Shown: positions 1 to 12,567, numbered from the stretch's first letter. The stretch: DNA of 64,000 nucleotides from Loxodes magnus (GCA_946699065.1 CAMPDV010000237.1:62001-126000); one strand, 5' to 3'. The notes: generated by a model from the letters alone, not told the origin. Numbers and translations are program-made.

Positions 1-1
1 T

Positions 2-1388
2 CTACCAGAACTTTGGTATCAAGAAACTGTCTTTATATCTACACTTGAATTAGAAGCAACTCCATACATTATAAAGAAATTAGCTGGATTTATTTTGCTA
101 TATTCATTATTCTGTATCATTATAGCCATTGGAGATACCTTATTATTGGTTATATTTAAGTACACTTTATCAGAGGTTTATTTTTGGTTGTTGAAATAGA
201 CACCTACATCAAGTTCTAAGAAAGCTCATACTGGACATTTCTATCCTTATAATGTAATGGAAGATGTAAAGAAATGACACTTTTCTTCTACTTCTTTTTT
301 GATTACCTCATTATATGAAGTCTATTTTTAGTCCATAACTTAACAATTTCATTCAAATCTTAATTCTTCACTCGGACTATCAATCACTATTTTATACATT
401 GTGCAGTTATCTTACTTAAATCATCTCTATTTACTCATCACTAAAGATATAAACCTTTCATCGACTTAACTAAATTAGCAAGCATAAGAAGATTTAAAAT
501 CTTCATTTTACCAGAAATTTAAAATAAGAAAGTTACAATTTAGACCTTCATAATGCTATCTAAGTATCTTAATTTGAATCTATAAGTCTAAAATTATTTG
601 ACTTGATGTCTTTTTGATGAGTTAGAGATTCTATTAGTTAGTAATATTTTGCTTTCTAAAGCTTTTAGGTAGGTCATTAAGAGAAAGGCCAGTATTATTA
701 AAGCCTATTAATCGTCCTCTGAGATATATTTTTGTAATGTCTTTGGAGTTTGATATCATTTAAAATAAGAGATCAGTTAGACCATGTAAAGTTATCTTTA
801 CTAAGTATTAAAACATCTATGTGATAAAAGCTTATTTCCAATGTAGCTTAAACTTGTTAAGGTTACTGAAGGAAAAAAATCCAAAAGACTTATTTACCAA
901 ATTTAAAGCAACTAAAGCAAATACCTTTTGGCATAAAAAGAGCACAAATTAGGATTTGAATATACAAGCTTTCTATTCAAATTTCATTACTACAACTAAT
1001 AACAATAGATAGGACAAAAAACATTCAACATAATTTAGTTAAATAACAATACTCTTAATATAATGAAAATTCCTAATAAGAAGGAATTAATGAATTAACT
1101 AAGCATTATATTTATTATTTAAGCGAAAAAGAATATACTAAATCATACCATTTTTAGATCTATTTTAGTTATAAGATTTACTAAAATAAATTTATTAAAC
1201 TAGATAAGCTTTTGTCTTAGCTCCTTGCTATAAATATAATAAAATAAACAGTTTAATAATTATTTTATTTCTTCTCTTTGAAATATGAATTAATGGACAA
1301 TAATTAGAATCTCATATCTTTTTCATCTTATCAATACAAATTATCCTTGTTATACTGGCTCTATTTAAGTTAGAAATACCTACTCTGA
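2..1388 (+). CDS. 3' part of a multi-pass membrane protein gene (5' end outside the window)
   Basis: I do not recognise the family. Read with TAA/TAG = Gln, the frame starting at base 2 gives a hydrophobic stretch at about residues 28-60 (core LLYSLFCIIIAIGDTLLLV) and further hydrophobic runs near residues 120 and 185. A basic soluble tail follows, with the motif LRERPVLLKPINRP near residue 225. In-frame TGA codons at 275, 575 and 599 lie inside continuous protein-like sequence and read best as Trp. Around 1,030-1,045 the plausible frame shifts and runs as Q/N/Y-rich sequence to a TGA at 1386-1388, so a frameshift or tiny intron lies there. The gag-like repeat begins only about 70 nt downstream. 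An integral membrane protein is inferred; the function is unknown. The alternative is that the gene ends at the TGA at 1064-1066. Confidence 0.55.
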
Positions 1389-1460
1389 TTTTAAATAAAT
1401 ACTAAGAAGATTGAATTTAAAGTTTCTCTTTAGTGTTAAAATGAAAGCTAAAAGTTAAAA

Positions 1461-2220
1461 GTTAAAAAGCTTTGTTAAAGCCTTAGTAGTCGGCCATCTG
1501 ACCTATTTTATCAGCTTGTCTCTATTAGTTTGTCTTGAATTCCTACTAGGCTTAGTTAGGCGGTGTAGCACTTCATTAGCGCACCATCCTTTAATATTCG
1601 GAATAGTTTTGATCTTGCACTTAGCGTTCCTAATTATTTATCCAAGGATTAAGATTTGAATTAAAGAATTTTTTTCTATAAATTTTTCCGCTTTATGTTG
1701 GATATATCCTAAATAGTTAAATATCTTATTTATTCTTTCTTTAAATTTCGCTTAGTTAGTAGCAGTATTTTAATTGGTGTTATTTATTGCATACGTAGCA
1801 TTTTATTCTTCTTTTAAACTATTATTCCTGTAACACTTATTTAATTTAAATTTACTACTTATTTTAAATAAACGTTTACTGTTTATTTTAATTTGAGGCT
1901 TCATTTTCTATTTCCATAGGATCTGATTAATTCTGTTAAAACGAAATTGGCGTTACCTGAATTTATTATTAAATTTAAAGAATTCTTTGTTCCAGTTTGT
2001 TTTCTATTTCTTATGATGATTAATATTGTTTCTCAAGTAAAGACGTTATTAGTTTTTCTAATTTTTCTACTTTATCAGTGAGGTATCTACTTTTGAATAT
2101 AAACTCTTTTAATGACTTAGATAATATTTCTATTTGAGTTTGTGTCGGAAGTTTTTTTAGTTCTGGATTTCCAAGTGGTTAATGTTCGTCATATCAATCA
2201 TATTTCTCACTTTCACTCAT
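1461..2220 (-). CDS. Gag-like protein with coiled coil and CCHC zinc knuckle (A1)
   Basis: The start chosen is the ATG at 2220 (MSESEKYD...), because both copies keep this start while the more upstream ATG at 2304 is frameshifted in copy A2. About ten residues in there is an in-frame TGA (YD-TGA-YDEH), read as Trp and present in both copies. A heptad-like segment (LTDKVEKLEKLITSLLEKQ) is followed by a DPMEIEN motif shared in form with the relic near 5 kb. Then comes a zinc knuckle CYVCNKQHQLKYC (C-X2-C-X3-H-X4-C, one residue short of the usual spacing). Gln is mostly TAA/TAG. Role by family: nucleic-acid binding and particle assembly of a retroelement. The 3' end is not defined; the frame runs off the end of the repeat. 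Confidence 0.55.
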
Positions 2221-2313
2221 TGTAATTATTTCGCTTTTTTATTTTTTAGAGAATTTTCCTGTTTAAGTGTTTTGTTCAAAGTTCTGTTATTTCTTAAAAG
2301 CCATTTTATTTTA
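1461..2313 (-). mobile_element. Gag-like retroelement fragment, copy A1
   Basis: This 853-nt block recurs at 16020-16843 with the same two ends, so it is a dispersed element rather than a chance ORF. On the minus strand it is coding-like throughout: an N-terminal acidic segment, a coiled-coil segment and a CCHC zinc knuckle, the layout of retrotransposon Gag proteins. No reverse transcriptase or integrase was found next to it, so it may be a truncated copy or a domesticated or non-autonomous unit. Confidence 0.6.
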
Positions 2314-3400
2314 TATATAATAGTAATAAAATGATATAGAATGTAATATTAGTAATATTTATAGGGGGTAATGGATAATTTTGAAAAGAAAGTATTGCCT
2401 AATATGATTGATTAAAGAATGTTATAGTAATGATTAATATAAGATTTTTTATACTAGGTACTTATTTTTCTATTTCAGGATGTAAATAATTTAATGATAA
2501 GTAAGTTTTTGATTATAGAGTGTAATTTTTGATATAAATGGAGAAGGAAATAACATTTGACAACTTTAAATATTTATCTTAAATTAATGTTTGATTATTA
2601 ATCAATTTTTAATTTGGATACTTTAGTTATTTTAAAGTTATTAATCATATTAGCAGTATATTTTAATGATCTTTGTAAATTTTCTTAATTTTTCACTTTA
2701 TTATTTAAAAATTGATTCCTATTAAAGAGATGTTGGAATTAGTAATTTAGGTAATACTTTTTTAATAGTTAGAGTTTTTTGCTGATGTATTAGATTTCTT
2801 GAAAATAATTCTTTGATTCTTAAAAAATGTTTAGAAGTGCTGATTTATAATCCATCTATTAATCTTTTAAATAGCTTTTGTAATTTTTGAATAGAAAGAT
2901 AATATGTAATGATCTAATCTTCTCTCTATAAAATGTGTATTTAACTGATTATAAAATACTTAGTTTAAGTAATAGTAAAGCAAGCATGTAGTTAGATAAT
3001 TTGATTTAGTTATGCTTGCAAATGTAATAAAATGTTAAAGCGTTACTATGATATTGTTGCTCTTCTTCTTTAGATTTTGAATATATGATTACATTTAATT
3101 TATAATAATAATAATAATGTAAACTAAATGTTAAGAGTTTTGGAGTTCTTCGGGATTCCAACCGATTTCGCTCCGCCTTTTTTTTTTTATAACGTGGGTG
3201 GCTACCACAATGAATTTTCCATGTTACCACTAAATAATTTCTATTTATAAATTCCTGAGTCGGTTATTCAAAGTTTGTTTAACGTCCTTCATGTTTTTAT
3301 TTCTTCTCTTTTTTTCAATTTTTATCATTTTTAACAATTTTTTAATAAGTGATATTTCGACCTACAAAATCAACAATTTTTTGTCCATTTTTTTTTTCAA
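2314..3400. other. AT-rich region, minus-strand coding-like, unresolved
   Basis: The minus strand is open in several frames, with a short stretch (3006-3230) that lacks even UAR codons. No domain or paralogue decides the frame. It may continue the coiled-coil ORF upstream, after a slip in the A/T run near 3391. Nothing firm can be assigned. Confidence 0.3.
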
Positions 3401-3892
3401 CTAAGGCAAAACTAATTTTTCTATTTGTTCTATTCTTTTAATTAAACTTTTATCAACATTTTATTCTATATTTATTTCTTAATCTTTTGCTTAAGAAGGG
3501 AGGACTTCAATACTCATATTTACCCCTTGTTTGAAATTATTTTAAGACTGAGTATAGTGCTATTGTTCTGTCACAATATTATTTTATATAAGCTATTTCC
3601 TAAGAATTAATAGTTCGTTATTTTGATCCTCAATGTTATTCATAGGCTCTCTAATTCTTTCTCCTTGATTATATGCTTCTTCTTCATATTTAGAAATTAA
3701 TTTTTTCATCTTTTCCATTTCAATTAAAAGCGAAGTGCTCTCATTAACTTGTCCAACCATTACTTTGCCTTCTGAAGAGGAGCTTGATAAGTGTTCCATT
3801 GATTTCTACTTCTTCTCTAGTTCTTTATTAGCTCTTCTTCTTGCGTTCCTTGCCTAATTTTTAGATAGTCGAATATTCTATTCCATTTCCAT
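3401..3892 (-). CDS. Coiled-coil protein, possibly bZIP-like or gag-like
   Basis: From the ATG at 3892 the frame gives a short basic region (NQARNARRRANKELEKKQ), a serine-rich linker and a long charged coiled-coil segment (IEMEKMKKLISKYEEE and onward), about 160 residues in all. The basic-then-heptad order suggests bZIP, but the strict signature (two Ala/Ser at N+3 and N+4) is not met. The neighbourhood of gag-like relics makes a retroelement coiled-coil protein equally likely. It uses TAG/TAA for Gln. The 3' limit is set at a long T-run where the frame probably slips; the true end is not known. Confidence 0.4.
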
Positions 3893-4789
3893 TTTTTTAA
3901 AATTTATAATCTATAAAATGTAATAATATGATTAAAGCAGATATAAGAATTTAGCTTATTTGGTATAATTATTCTTATTATAAACTACTGCTTCAATATT
4001 ATTAATTTTCATTAGTAATTTTATAACACACTATTCAGTCTATATTTTATAACTCTATTTTATATTCTAATTCATACATCAACTACTTATTTTATAACTC
4101 CTATTTAATAATATCCTCTCTAACTTCTATTCTATTTCAACTACTAGTATTATAAGTAAGATTTGTCTAGTTTAGTACTATAAAGATGTAGTGTAGTCTT
4201 AAAGTACTTTATTTACATTTACATATTTCATCTTTAGCTTCTAATTTACGTCCTTAATTACATTTATTTATTTCTACTATCATTTCAAATCTTAAGGACA
4301 CTGAAAAAAAGATTTCTATTCTATAAAAGGTTTTAATTAAGGCTCTGTAACATAAAATAACATAAGTACCAATAAAATTTTCCAGCAAGTGTAATTAATA
4401 AGGATAACTCACAATGGTATGAAGGTTTTAAAAGTATAATAAAGCATAATATAAAAGTAAAAATATAAGTAAGTAATAATCTGTTCTAGCTAAGCCTTTA
4501 TAAATATTAATAGCGAAAGATCTGTTTAATCAAATTAAAAGCATTATAATTTGCTTAATATATACTAAGACATTTAATTTATCACTCTAAAAAGTTCTAT
4601 AATCTATCGTAGAGTAAATTTAGATTCCTCTTAAATTAATCTCAATTATAAAAAAAGTGAGTCTTAGATAAAAGCATATTATAAAGCTTAAAATTATTAA
4701 AAGCATTTAGTATACCTCTTATAAAGCAAAAAGACGAACTATTTTAACTATAAATTACGAAAAAGAGATATAGCAACTAATAACGAAAA

Positions 4790-5451
4790 ATTATAATTTT
4801 TATTAAACAGTAGTGAAGATAAATAGGAAAATAATCAATTAAAAAGGAAATCAGCACAAATTTGGAAATGCAAAAGGCAAACTTCCAACTAAAGCAAATA
4901 GAAGATAGACTTAAATAATTTACATTATATTAACAATTAAAAATCTAGAAAAATTAAAGCAATGTAGACCCTATGGATATTGAAAAAAATTTAAAACTAA
5001 ATTAAATCGTTAAGTAGATAAGAATATTTAGATGTTGATTCTGCAAGAAAAAATGACATCTAGTAAGGATATGTTAACAGTTTAAAATTAAGTAAATAAT
5101 ATAAGTAAAAAATTTGAAGAAAACTGAGTTAATATATTGCATGCTAGATGGTTAAATTTATTTATGATTAATCTATCAAGGAATGGAATTAATGAATCAA
5201 TATCGAAAGTGAGTAGAAAAATAATAAGGAAAGAATTGAAAGAAGTAATAAAATGTATAGAACTAGAAGAAGAAAAAAGATTAATCTTCAAGATGATTAT
5301 TGAGCCGAAGAAAAAAAAGGAAAATAAATCTATGAGCAACTTCGCAGAAAGTAGCAGAAATTTTATAAGAGCAAATACAATTGAACTTAAAGTGGTTAAT
5401 CTAAGAAGCCTAACTATTACAATTAATTTTTCTTATTATTTAAATTTTTAA
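4790..5451 (+). mobile_element. Gag-like relic with canonical CCHC zinc knuckle
   Basis: The plus strand encodes a coiled-coil segment (EMQKANFQLKQIEDRLKQF), a DPMDIEKN motif that matches DPMEIENE of element A1, and a zinc knuckle at 5033-5074 reading CWFCKKKWHLVRIC (C-X2-C-X4-H-X4-C). Both Trp residues of the knuckle are TGA codons (5036 and 5054). CW/CF/CY in the first CX2C is normal for retroelement knuckles, so Trp is a good reading. Downstream the plausible frame changes (5137-5451, a charged region), so the copy is broken or interrupted. The start is not clear. Confidence 0.55.
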
Positions 5452-6689
5452 AAAATCCTTAAGAATTAAAAATATAGATAAATTTACGTACAATTAAAAC
5501 AAATAAAAAAGATGATTTACTTAATCCTAAGTAACTAAAATCAGTAATAAAAAATAGTTAAATATTAATTAAAATAAAATTGAAAAAAATTTAATATCAA
5601 GATATATATTTTACAAAAAAATGATTAAAAAAAGCAACAAATATAGATAAACAGCAAAAAATATATATATACGTTTTTATTTAAAGCAATCTATAAAAAA
5701 CATAAAAAATTTTAAAAAAATATTGAAAGGAAATAAGAGAAAAGAAAATGATCACAACTTTTATCCTAAAATTAAAAAAATTAAAAGCAAAAAATTTCGA
5801 AAAAAATTTTAATACAGTTAATCTGAAATAACAAAATTAAAATTTAGTTTATAAAAATCTATATCCCTTTAATTTATAAAAAAAAATACTACACATTATA
5901 GCAAAATAAAGAAATGGCTCAAAAATTAATTTATACAAAATTTTTAAATCTTTTCAGATAAAAATCTTAAAAAAGAAAATTATCCAGAATTAAAAATTGT
6001 ATTTTTCAATAGAATAAAATAAATTTTACAGAGCAAAAATAAATCTTTAGAAATAAATAACAAAAAAATGGATAAATATAAAAAATCTGAGGGTAAAGTA
6101 AAGAGAACGACAAAAGATTTATCTAGTAAAAAGAAAACGAGAAAAAAAAAGAGAATCAAAATATAATAAAATTATATGAAAAAAAGACAAAGAAAGATAA
6201 TATATGAAAAAATTTGGAAATATTTTATTTTTAATTTTGTTTTAAAATTTTTTTCTTTAAGGTTTTATTTTGCCAATAATTTTACTTACATTCTTTTTTT
6301 TCTGTCTCATTTTTGCTGTATTTATTTTAGTTAATTTATTATTTATTATCAATTATAAATAACTTTTATTTTATTTATTCTTTTTGAGATAACTTTAATT
6401 TAAATTTAATTATCTGGATAGAAACACTTTTTTTCTGAATCTTTTTAAGATGTATAATTGATTAAAAAAATATACTTCAGATTTATTTATGAAAAAATCC
6501 AAAATTTTCTTTTAATATTTAATCAATGCTTTTGATTAAAGTTTTATAATTTGGAATAAAATTTTAATATTTTATGAAAAATAATTTAGATTTATTAAAA
6601 TTAAAGATAGTAATTTTTATAAAAAATACTAAGTTTTAAACTATTTAGTAATTAAAAATTGTTATCATAATTACTAAAAATATTTCAGG
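5452..6689. other. AT-rich stretch, no supported gene
   Basis: Poly-A and poly-T-rich sequence without motif or stable frame. I see nothing assignable. Confidence 0.4.
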
Positions 6690-7560
6690 ATTCATATCAG
6701 GATTTTTCGCAACTCCAAAAAGGTAGGAGTTAACGAAATCCTAGAGATGTTAGGACCAGGAAAAGGAACCAAAAAGTCGACCATCAAATCACTCACTTCT
6801 GAAGAAAATCCTAGGAAACAGATTAAAAGTATTATGCGCTTGGAAGTTTCCAATCTAACCAAAGAGTAGTAAATTAGCTATGATTAGCTGATAAAAGTGG
6901 TTTTAGACCTCCAGATAGAGGTCAAAAACTGAAGAAAGATAATAAGAGACTGATGAAAAAATTATAATTTCAGATGAACTATAATCGAGACTCATGACCT
7001 AAAAAGGAGACCTTAATGCATATTGCAATGTTTCACAAGACCAGAACAATTAATCATAACACTAACAATAGAAGCAGAAAGATCTGGTCAACAAAATAGA
7101 AAAAATCGAAGATAACCAGCAAAAATTACAGCGTTAAATGAACCTAAAAGAACAAGGAAATGACCCTATGATAATCGAAAGAGAAAAACTCAAGATTTAA
7201 AACTAAAAGAGAGTAAAAAAGATGCTATTATTATAACTCTAACGTATCTCTGGAGAAGATGCTAGAAATTTCAAACCTTTTGAATACTTAAGCTACTAGA
7301 AGAAGTTGAAGAATAAAAAGAAGAAATAACAACAATTAAAACTAAAAAGAGAAAGAGAAATATTATTTTTGCAAAAATTGGGAAAAATATACAAGAAGAA
7401 AGATACCAATTATTATCTAAGCGAAAAGATACCTCAGTGACAGTATGTATAGCAAGGAGAAGAGTTGTAGAGACATATAAACTTTTAATTTAGCCTCTAA
7501 AGCAATCTAGAGGATGGTGAGAAAAAGGTTGATATAACTCCAAGAACGCCAAATATTTAA
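6690..7560 (+). mobile_element. Diverged gag-like relic, same family as 49.2-50.2 kb
   Basis: The first part reads EENPRKQIKSIM...QLIKVVLDLQIEV and aligns with EEKPGKQMKSTL...QLIKVVLNLQEEV of the element at 49.2-50.2 kb, about half the residues being identical by eye. After about residue 75 the match continues only in another frame (LKKDNKRLMKKL against LRKDNEKMMEKL), so there is a 1-nt shift near 6,930. The zinc-knuckle site survives as RCYYYNSN with the later His and Cys lost. This is a decayed copy. GC and codon use are closer to the neighbours than in its relative. Confidence 0.5.
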
Positions 7561-8019
7561 TTTTGTATTTGCATTTGTAATTAAAAAGATATTTGAAATA
7601 ATAATTTATCTTATCTAATAAATTTACATCGATTATTACTTAATTTTTAATTTACAAAAAAATAAAGAAAAGACTTAAAAATTTTTAAAATGTAAGACTA
7701 AAAATAAGATACTATTTTAGAACTTAATAGAAATAAATCTTTATAATTAAAACACATAAAAAGATAATAAAAATAAGAATAATATAAAAGAAATCTCAAT
7801 ATCATCAACAAAAATAATAAGATAAATAATAATAATTAAAAATATATAATAATATTAATAATAATATTAATAATACATTAGTAATAATTAAATTATAAAG
7901 CTATTAAAAAAGATTAATAATTAAATAAATAACATAAAATAATATTAAAAAAATCAATATAAATAATAATAATAATAATATTAATAATAGTAAAAATAAT
8001 TAAATAATTGTAATAAATA
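7561..8019. repeat. AT-rich tract with AAT/ATA microsatellite
   Basis: From about 7,800 the sequence is dominated by irregular AAT/ATA repeats, densest from about 7,845, ending in TAAA-like repeats directly before the U1 module. No gene is seen. Confidence 0.6.
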
Positions 8020-8440
8020 ATAAATAAATATTATTGTAGAGCGCGTAACACCTCTTTGGCACGCAGCTCTTTCAATAATAATTTTTAATATTAAAAAATG
8101 TTCCCATACTTCTTGTTGTTATTCTAGCTTTCCAATGAGTCACATCAGTTTCTTCAAATTGAGAATTTGCTTATTAAAGATTATTTCGAAACTTGAACCG
8201 AATGCTCCAGTTTTCTTGAATAAGATCTGAATAAGAATTAAAAATTAAGTCATTTGAAGACTATTCAGTCAAGTTTTCATAATGCTAGCAAGAACCCTTG
8301 GGTAAGTAAGGCTTGTCTCTTCCGAGTTTGTCCCCCTTCCCCGTGGTGGCATCTAGTGTGAGATTATTCGTTATACAGTATATACTAAATCAGATTACCT
8401 ACTAGTTCTCCTAACCGCAGCTGACATAATTTCTTATATA
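8020..8440 (+). repeat. Dispersed repeat module U1, copy 1
   Basis: About 400 nt homologous to 50195-50580, with landmark segments AATGAGTCAC near the start and CATCTAGTGTGAGATTA near the end. It opens with a ~36-nt hairpin-forming head (GAGC ... GCAGCTC, from 8039) shared with module U2. It is markedly richer in GC than its surroundings. No convincing protein is seen in any frame; a structured or transposable non-coding unit is inferred. Confidence 0.6.
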
Positions 8441-9559
8441 ATAATAATAATAAAACCAATATTAATAATTTCATTTTTTATAATATCTATTAATATACCA
8501 ATAAAGTCAAAAATTTATTATTGTTTTTTTTAATTAATTTTTAGATTTTTAGAAACGTTCTTTTGTCGTTTAAGGACTTTACTAATTTTAAATCGCCTGA
8601 AAATAAAAAAATTAGCATTGACGATTATTATATTACCTGGCATTATAGTAACAATTTTATGAAACTGAAGAAGCTTTTTCACTATTTTGTAAACACTCTT
8701 ATTTTAACTAAATGAAACATCTTTCACTTCTGAATCACATAAAAAAGGTTGAATTCTTCTATTTTACTACACATTAAAATTTTTCTTTTTCCTTCTATTT
8801 CGTAGTATCTAGCAATCCAGCAAAAGCTCCTTCATTTTATTAAATCTACTCTCTGAATTAATCTGTCTTTCTTAAATATTTTTTATGATAGAGTAAAGAT
8901 ATAATTCTCTTACTTCCTTAATTTCTGAAACTTTATAAATCCAGCAATTATTTATTCAACTCTAAATCAATTAAAAAATTTAGTAAATATTTCAGCAGAT
9001 TCGTCTAGCATCAACTTCTCTTTTTACCAATACTCATTCTATCACAAGTTATCTTAATATTTAATAAAACACTCTCACCTTTTTACTCTTGCTCATAAAA
9101 GACTTTGATAGTTTATTATCTAGATCTTATAGAAATTATTCCATTTTATCTCCAAAATCCAATCTTTTTGGTAGAAACAATTTGAAATTCTTAACTTAAT
9201 CATTTATTTAAAGAAATTAAGTAGTTCTAATCTTTTGAATGGTTGAAATGATAATTTAATTTATGTTTCTATCTTTTGAGCGTATAAGAAATAGTATAAA
9301 TAAAACTCTGGCTTTTGTAAGAAGAGATTTGCTAATTTGGTGAAAGAATTAGTATTAGATGGGAGAAAAAAAGGTAATTAGAGATGAAATGAATTTTGAG
9401 AAATGAGTAAACTCTAGTAAGAAAGCTAAATTTAAGAAAAAGATTTATGGCTAAAATATCAATAGCGGAGATCACTGTATTTTCTGTAACATGTTTAAGA
9501 AAATGATCATGTAAGCTTATTTAAAAACAACAGATAGAAAAAATTAAATTTTACGGCTA
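8441..9559. other. Coding-like minus-strand sequence, unresolved
   Basis: T-rich on the plus strand, as in the minus-strand genes nearby, but no motif fixes a frame. It may contain the 3' part of the cyclin-like gene. Confidence 0.3.
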
Positions 9560-10215
9560 GTTCTAACATAATATTTTAGCGATTTGAATATTCAACTGTA
9601 TACCTCGTCCAAAATTCATAAGAGTTGCAAAATTTTTTAGTTTAGAACAATATCAATCTTACCTATAGCCTATTTAAAATATTTTCCGTTTGACAAACTA
9701 TAAATACAATCGATATCTTTGATTTCGAAAATATTTGGCTACTATTGTTCTTTTATGACAGTCATATGATTTATATATATATTTTCTGATAGCGATATTA
9801 GTCTATCATTTAGTATATGTTATTATGACTTTTTGTGATTCAGTCAATAACGTAAATTGCTGCTTAGTCGCAACTTTTGAACTTACAAAGTCGGCTGATT
9901 AATTTTGTAGTAAAAAAATGAAAAAGGAATGTTTGTTCATATCTGATTAAAGTTTAATCGAAATAATGACTTTGACTACCATAATCTGATGGAGTTGACT
10001 TGGAAAAAAGCCGATTAATCATAATTACAATTGTTATTTTTATACATGTTGAAGATAAAGTAAATTCTTCTTAAGTAGATCTGTTTGAAGCAGACGAGCC
10101 GAATGATTACCTATGAAAATATTTGTTTTCCATAAATTTTTGTGTCATAAAAGCAATTTCAATATTTCTTTTATTCTGATCATATTCATCTTGCATGCGA
10201 AGCGCAATACATCTT
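9560..10215 (-). pseudogene. Cyclin-like (PHO80/P-type) sequence, broken in two frames
   Basis: One frame gives a segment (LISRLCKFKSCDQAAIYVID) resembling cyclin-box helices 1-2. A second frame, joined around 9,815-9,825, gives ISLSENIYINH then a YFKQAIGKIDIVLNQ segment resembling the 'YYAKVGGI..LN.LE' stretch of PHO80-like cyclins. Order and spacing fit one cyclin fold (regulatory partner of a cyclin-dependent kinase), but a frame change is needed. This could be a pseudogene, a sequencing slip or an undetected tiny intron. Similarity is by eye only. Confidence 0.3.
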
Positions 10216-11529
10216 TATACTGAAAAGTACTTGTCTATTATTTTATAATCTTCATTGTTGTAAAATTTTTCATAAGTAGAGTTAAAAGGAAATTACATTT
10301 CAAATTTCCTAATAGAAATAAACATTGCTCATTATTCTATTCTAGTATCTATTAAAATTTTTTCTCTAATAATCGACAGTAAGTATCTTGTCAAACATAT
10401 AGAAAGAAAACCAATTTAAGAAACTAACACTAGAATGAAGCAACTCTATAGCTGAATATATAAGAGGAAGTAATAAATATTGAGTCAGTTACTTTGCATT
10501 CTTATATATTGTGGCAAAAGTTTATGTTTTATAGCTTTACTGAAAGTTTTAAAAAATTTCTGCTAAATCACTTTCTATTTGAAACTTAAAGGAACGAATC
10601 TTCAATCCTCATTATTTACTTGTAGTCTTAAATCTTAAAAGTAATTTCCATTTGTCTAAGATATTGTAAAATCGTCTGCATTGAAGTTCAGAATTAATCA
10701 CTTTTGAACAAAGTTCTTGTGAATGAAGTTAAAGAATATGTTTGATTTATCAATTTCGTATTTTAAAGTATTTTCCAAAATTCACATTTTTTGAATTAGC
10801 ATTGTAAAATAATTAGATGAATGCGAATATTCGCTCTTTTAATTATTTAGAGAGGTTTGATATATCGAACTTTCTATTTTATCAAAAGACAATTGGTTTT
10901 TACATATCTTATCTTTCAAACAATTTTGTATTATATCCATTTAAATTACTATAACCTTTGTATTCCCTACATTATTAGTATTTTCTGTTATTAAGTTCAA
11001 TTTACTAGTTCTAATTTCTTATCCTTCAAACTCCGATTCTTCTTTTATCTTCTTTATGCAGTTGAATCTTAATTTACTTCCAATAAAATTTACAATATTT
11101 TATAGTTTCCTCTTCAAAAATTCTTTTCTCTTTCTTTTTGTCTTTTTCTTTCTTTTTCTATCTATCTTATCAATTTCCTTTTTGATACTTATTTCTTAAG
11201 ATTCTACCTGTGTAGTTTGCTTAGATTATAAGCAGAAAATTATTCTAGAATAGAGCTTTCTATTTTGATAATTTAAGAATAATAATTTGAAATAAAATTT
11301 GGAAGAAATAACTAAGACTAAATTTGATAATAAATAGAAACTTTTACAAATAGAAACAAAATAAATGTAAAAAGTAAGTAGATTCATTCAGTTTAAATTA
11401 GAAGAAAATTAAACTATTAAGTTAAATATTTAAAATCCAAAAAGTTATAAATAGTAAAGATATAGTAAAAAGTAATTAAAGTGTAAAAATAATTTTAATA
11501 ACTTAAATTAATTTATTTTTATTATTATT
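10216..11529 (-). other. Minus-strand coding-like region, unresolved
   Basis: Reading the minus strand gives a lysine/glutamate-rich segment (KKKEKDKKKEKRIFEEE, near 11,100-11,160) and aromatic-rich sequence further down. No family is recognised and the frame is not proven. It may be the 5' part of the cyclin-like locus. Confidence 0.3.
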
Positions 11530-12045
11530 TTTAAAACCGCCATAGTTGTTCGAAGGTAAACAACAAGGTCATCTTCATCAGAGATTGGGGAAGTTAAGTA
11601 CCCATAATCGACTTTATGTCTTCCTCTGCTTTGGTTTGGCCTCGAGACATAAGATTCTTAGACCTTCGACGTTGGCTTGACTTGGTTTCGTTTATTTTTA
11701 ATACTGGAACGAAAAAGAAATAATATTGCGAGCTTCATCTGAGGTGGGGAATTTAAGTACCCATAATTGACACATGTCGTCCTCTGCTTTGGTGATGCAA
11801 TGAGACACAATCCTGCCATGTCCTTGGATCTCCAGCAAGTATTAAAGATTACGAGTATTCTAAAATTATATCAGTATTGAACATTTTTATCAGTACTGAA
11901 TAATTATACCAGTATTGAACAAGGTCTACCAGTATCTGATAATTTTATCAGTAACAAACATTCTTGTCAGTATGAAACATTTTTTTTAAAGAGCTGCGCA
12001 CCAACGAGAGTGCTACACGCTCTATAATCAAATTTATTTATTTAT
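11530..12045 (-). repeat. Dispersed repeat module U2, copy 1 (inverted)
   Basis: Reverse-complement homologue of 50648-51165. Its head is the hairpin GAGCGTGTAGCAC ... GTGCGCAGCTC (11991-12022 on the complement), abutting a TTTATTTA microsatellite. Its far end carries a second small hairpin (GTTGTTC ... AACAAC). Between them are irregular 'CAGTACTGATAA'-type repeats and two related ~65-nt segments (11,571-11,635 and 11,729-11,795) with the core GGGTACTTAA on the module strand. No ORF is supported. Confidence 0.6.
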
Positions 12046-12567
12046 AGAAATATTTTATTTATTAAATTATTTAAAATTAATGTATATAGAAAATTTAAAT
12101 ATTTAGTTTCTAATTTATATACATTTTTTAAGATAAATAAAAGTAATGGATCTACTTAAATAAGTTTTAAAAATATTTTGATTATACCAAAAGATTAAAA
12201 TCTAAATGAATAATGCATTATATTTAATTTCATTAATATATAAAAATAGCTGTTAAGGTAGAACAAAATTAGAATTTAAATATTTAATTATTTAAATTAA
12301 TTAAAAGGATTGTAGGTTTGTATTAATGATAGTATATTTATGAGTTTTATTAATAAATAAATCATTTAAATACTAATTATATTGAAATTAAGTCAGAAAA
12401 ACTAATAAAAATCATAATATGAGTTACTTCAATTAAGCAGTTATTAAAGTAAATTGTTAATAAAAATGGAAAATAAAGAAAAGTAATTTATTAAAAGTAT
12501 TTTCTTACTAAAAATTTTAAGATAAAGAAATGATCTTCAAAGTATAATTCATTTCTTCACTTTTAAT
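12046..12567. other. AT-rich intergenic stretch
   Basis: Very AT-rich; no motif apart from the microsatellite at its left edge. It presumably holds the upstream region of the WD40 gene. Confidence 0.4.

Noticed and set aside
277..1020. A minus-strand gene opposite the first membrane protein
   Set aside because: The opposite strand also reads as protein-like, but the plus frame is continuous from base 2 and keeps better composition; with nearly all codons sense, openness alone is not evidence.
5088..5339. Minus-strand ORF of 83 codons rich in Phe/Leu/Ser
   Set aside because: It is the antisense of the charged plus-strand sequence that follows the zinc knuckle; no independent support.
11571..11795. 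5S rRNA or C/D snoRNA in module U2
   Set aside because: GGGTACTTAA and TGATGA segments recall such RNAs, but the rest of the 5S or box C/D structure is missing.
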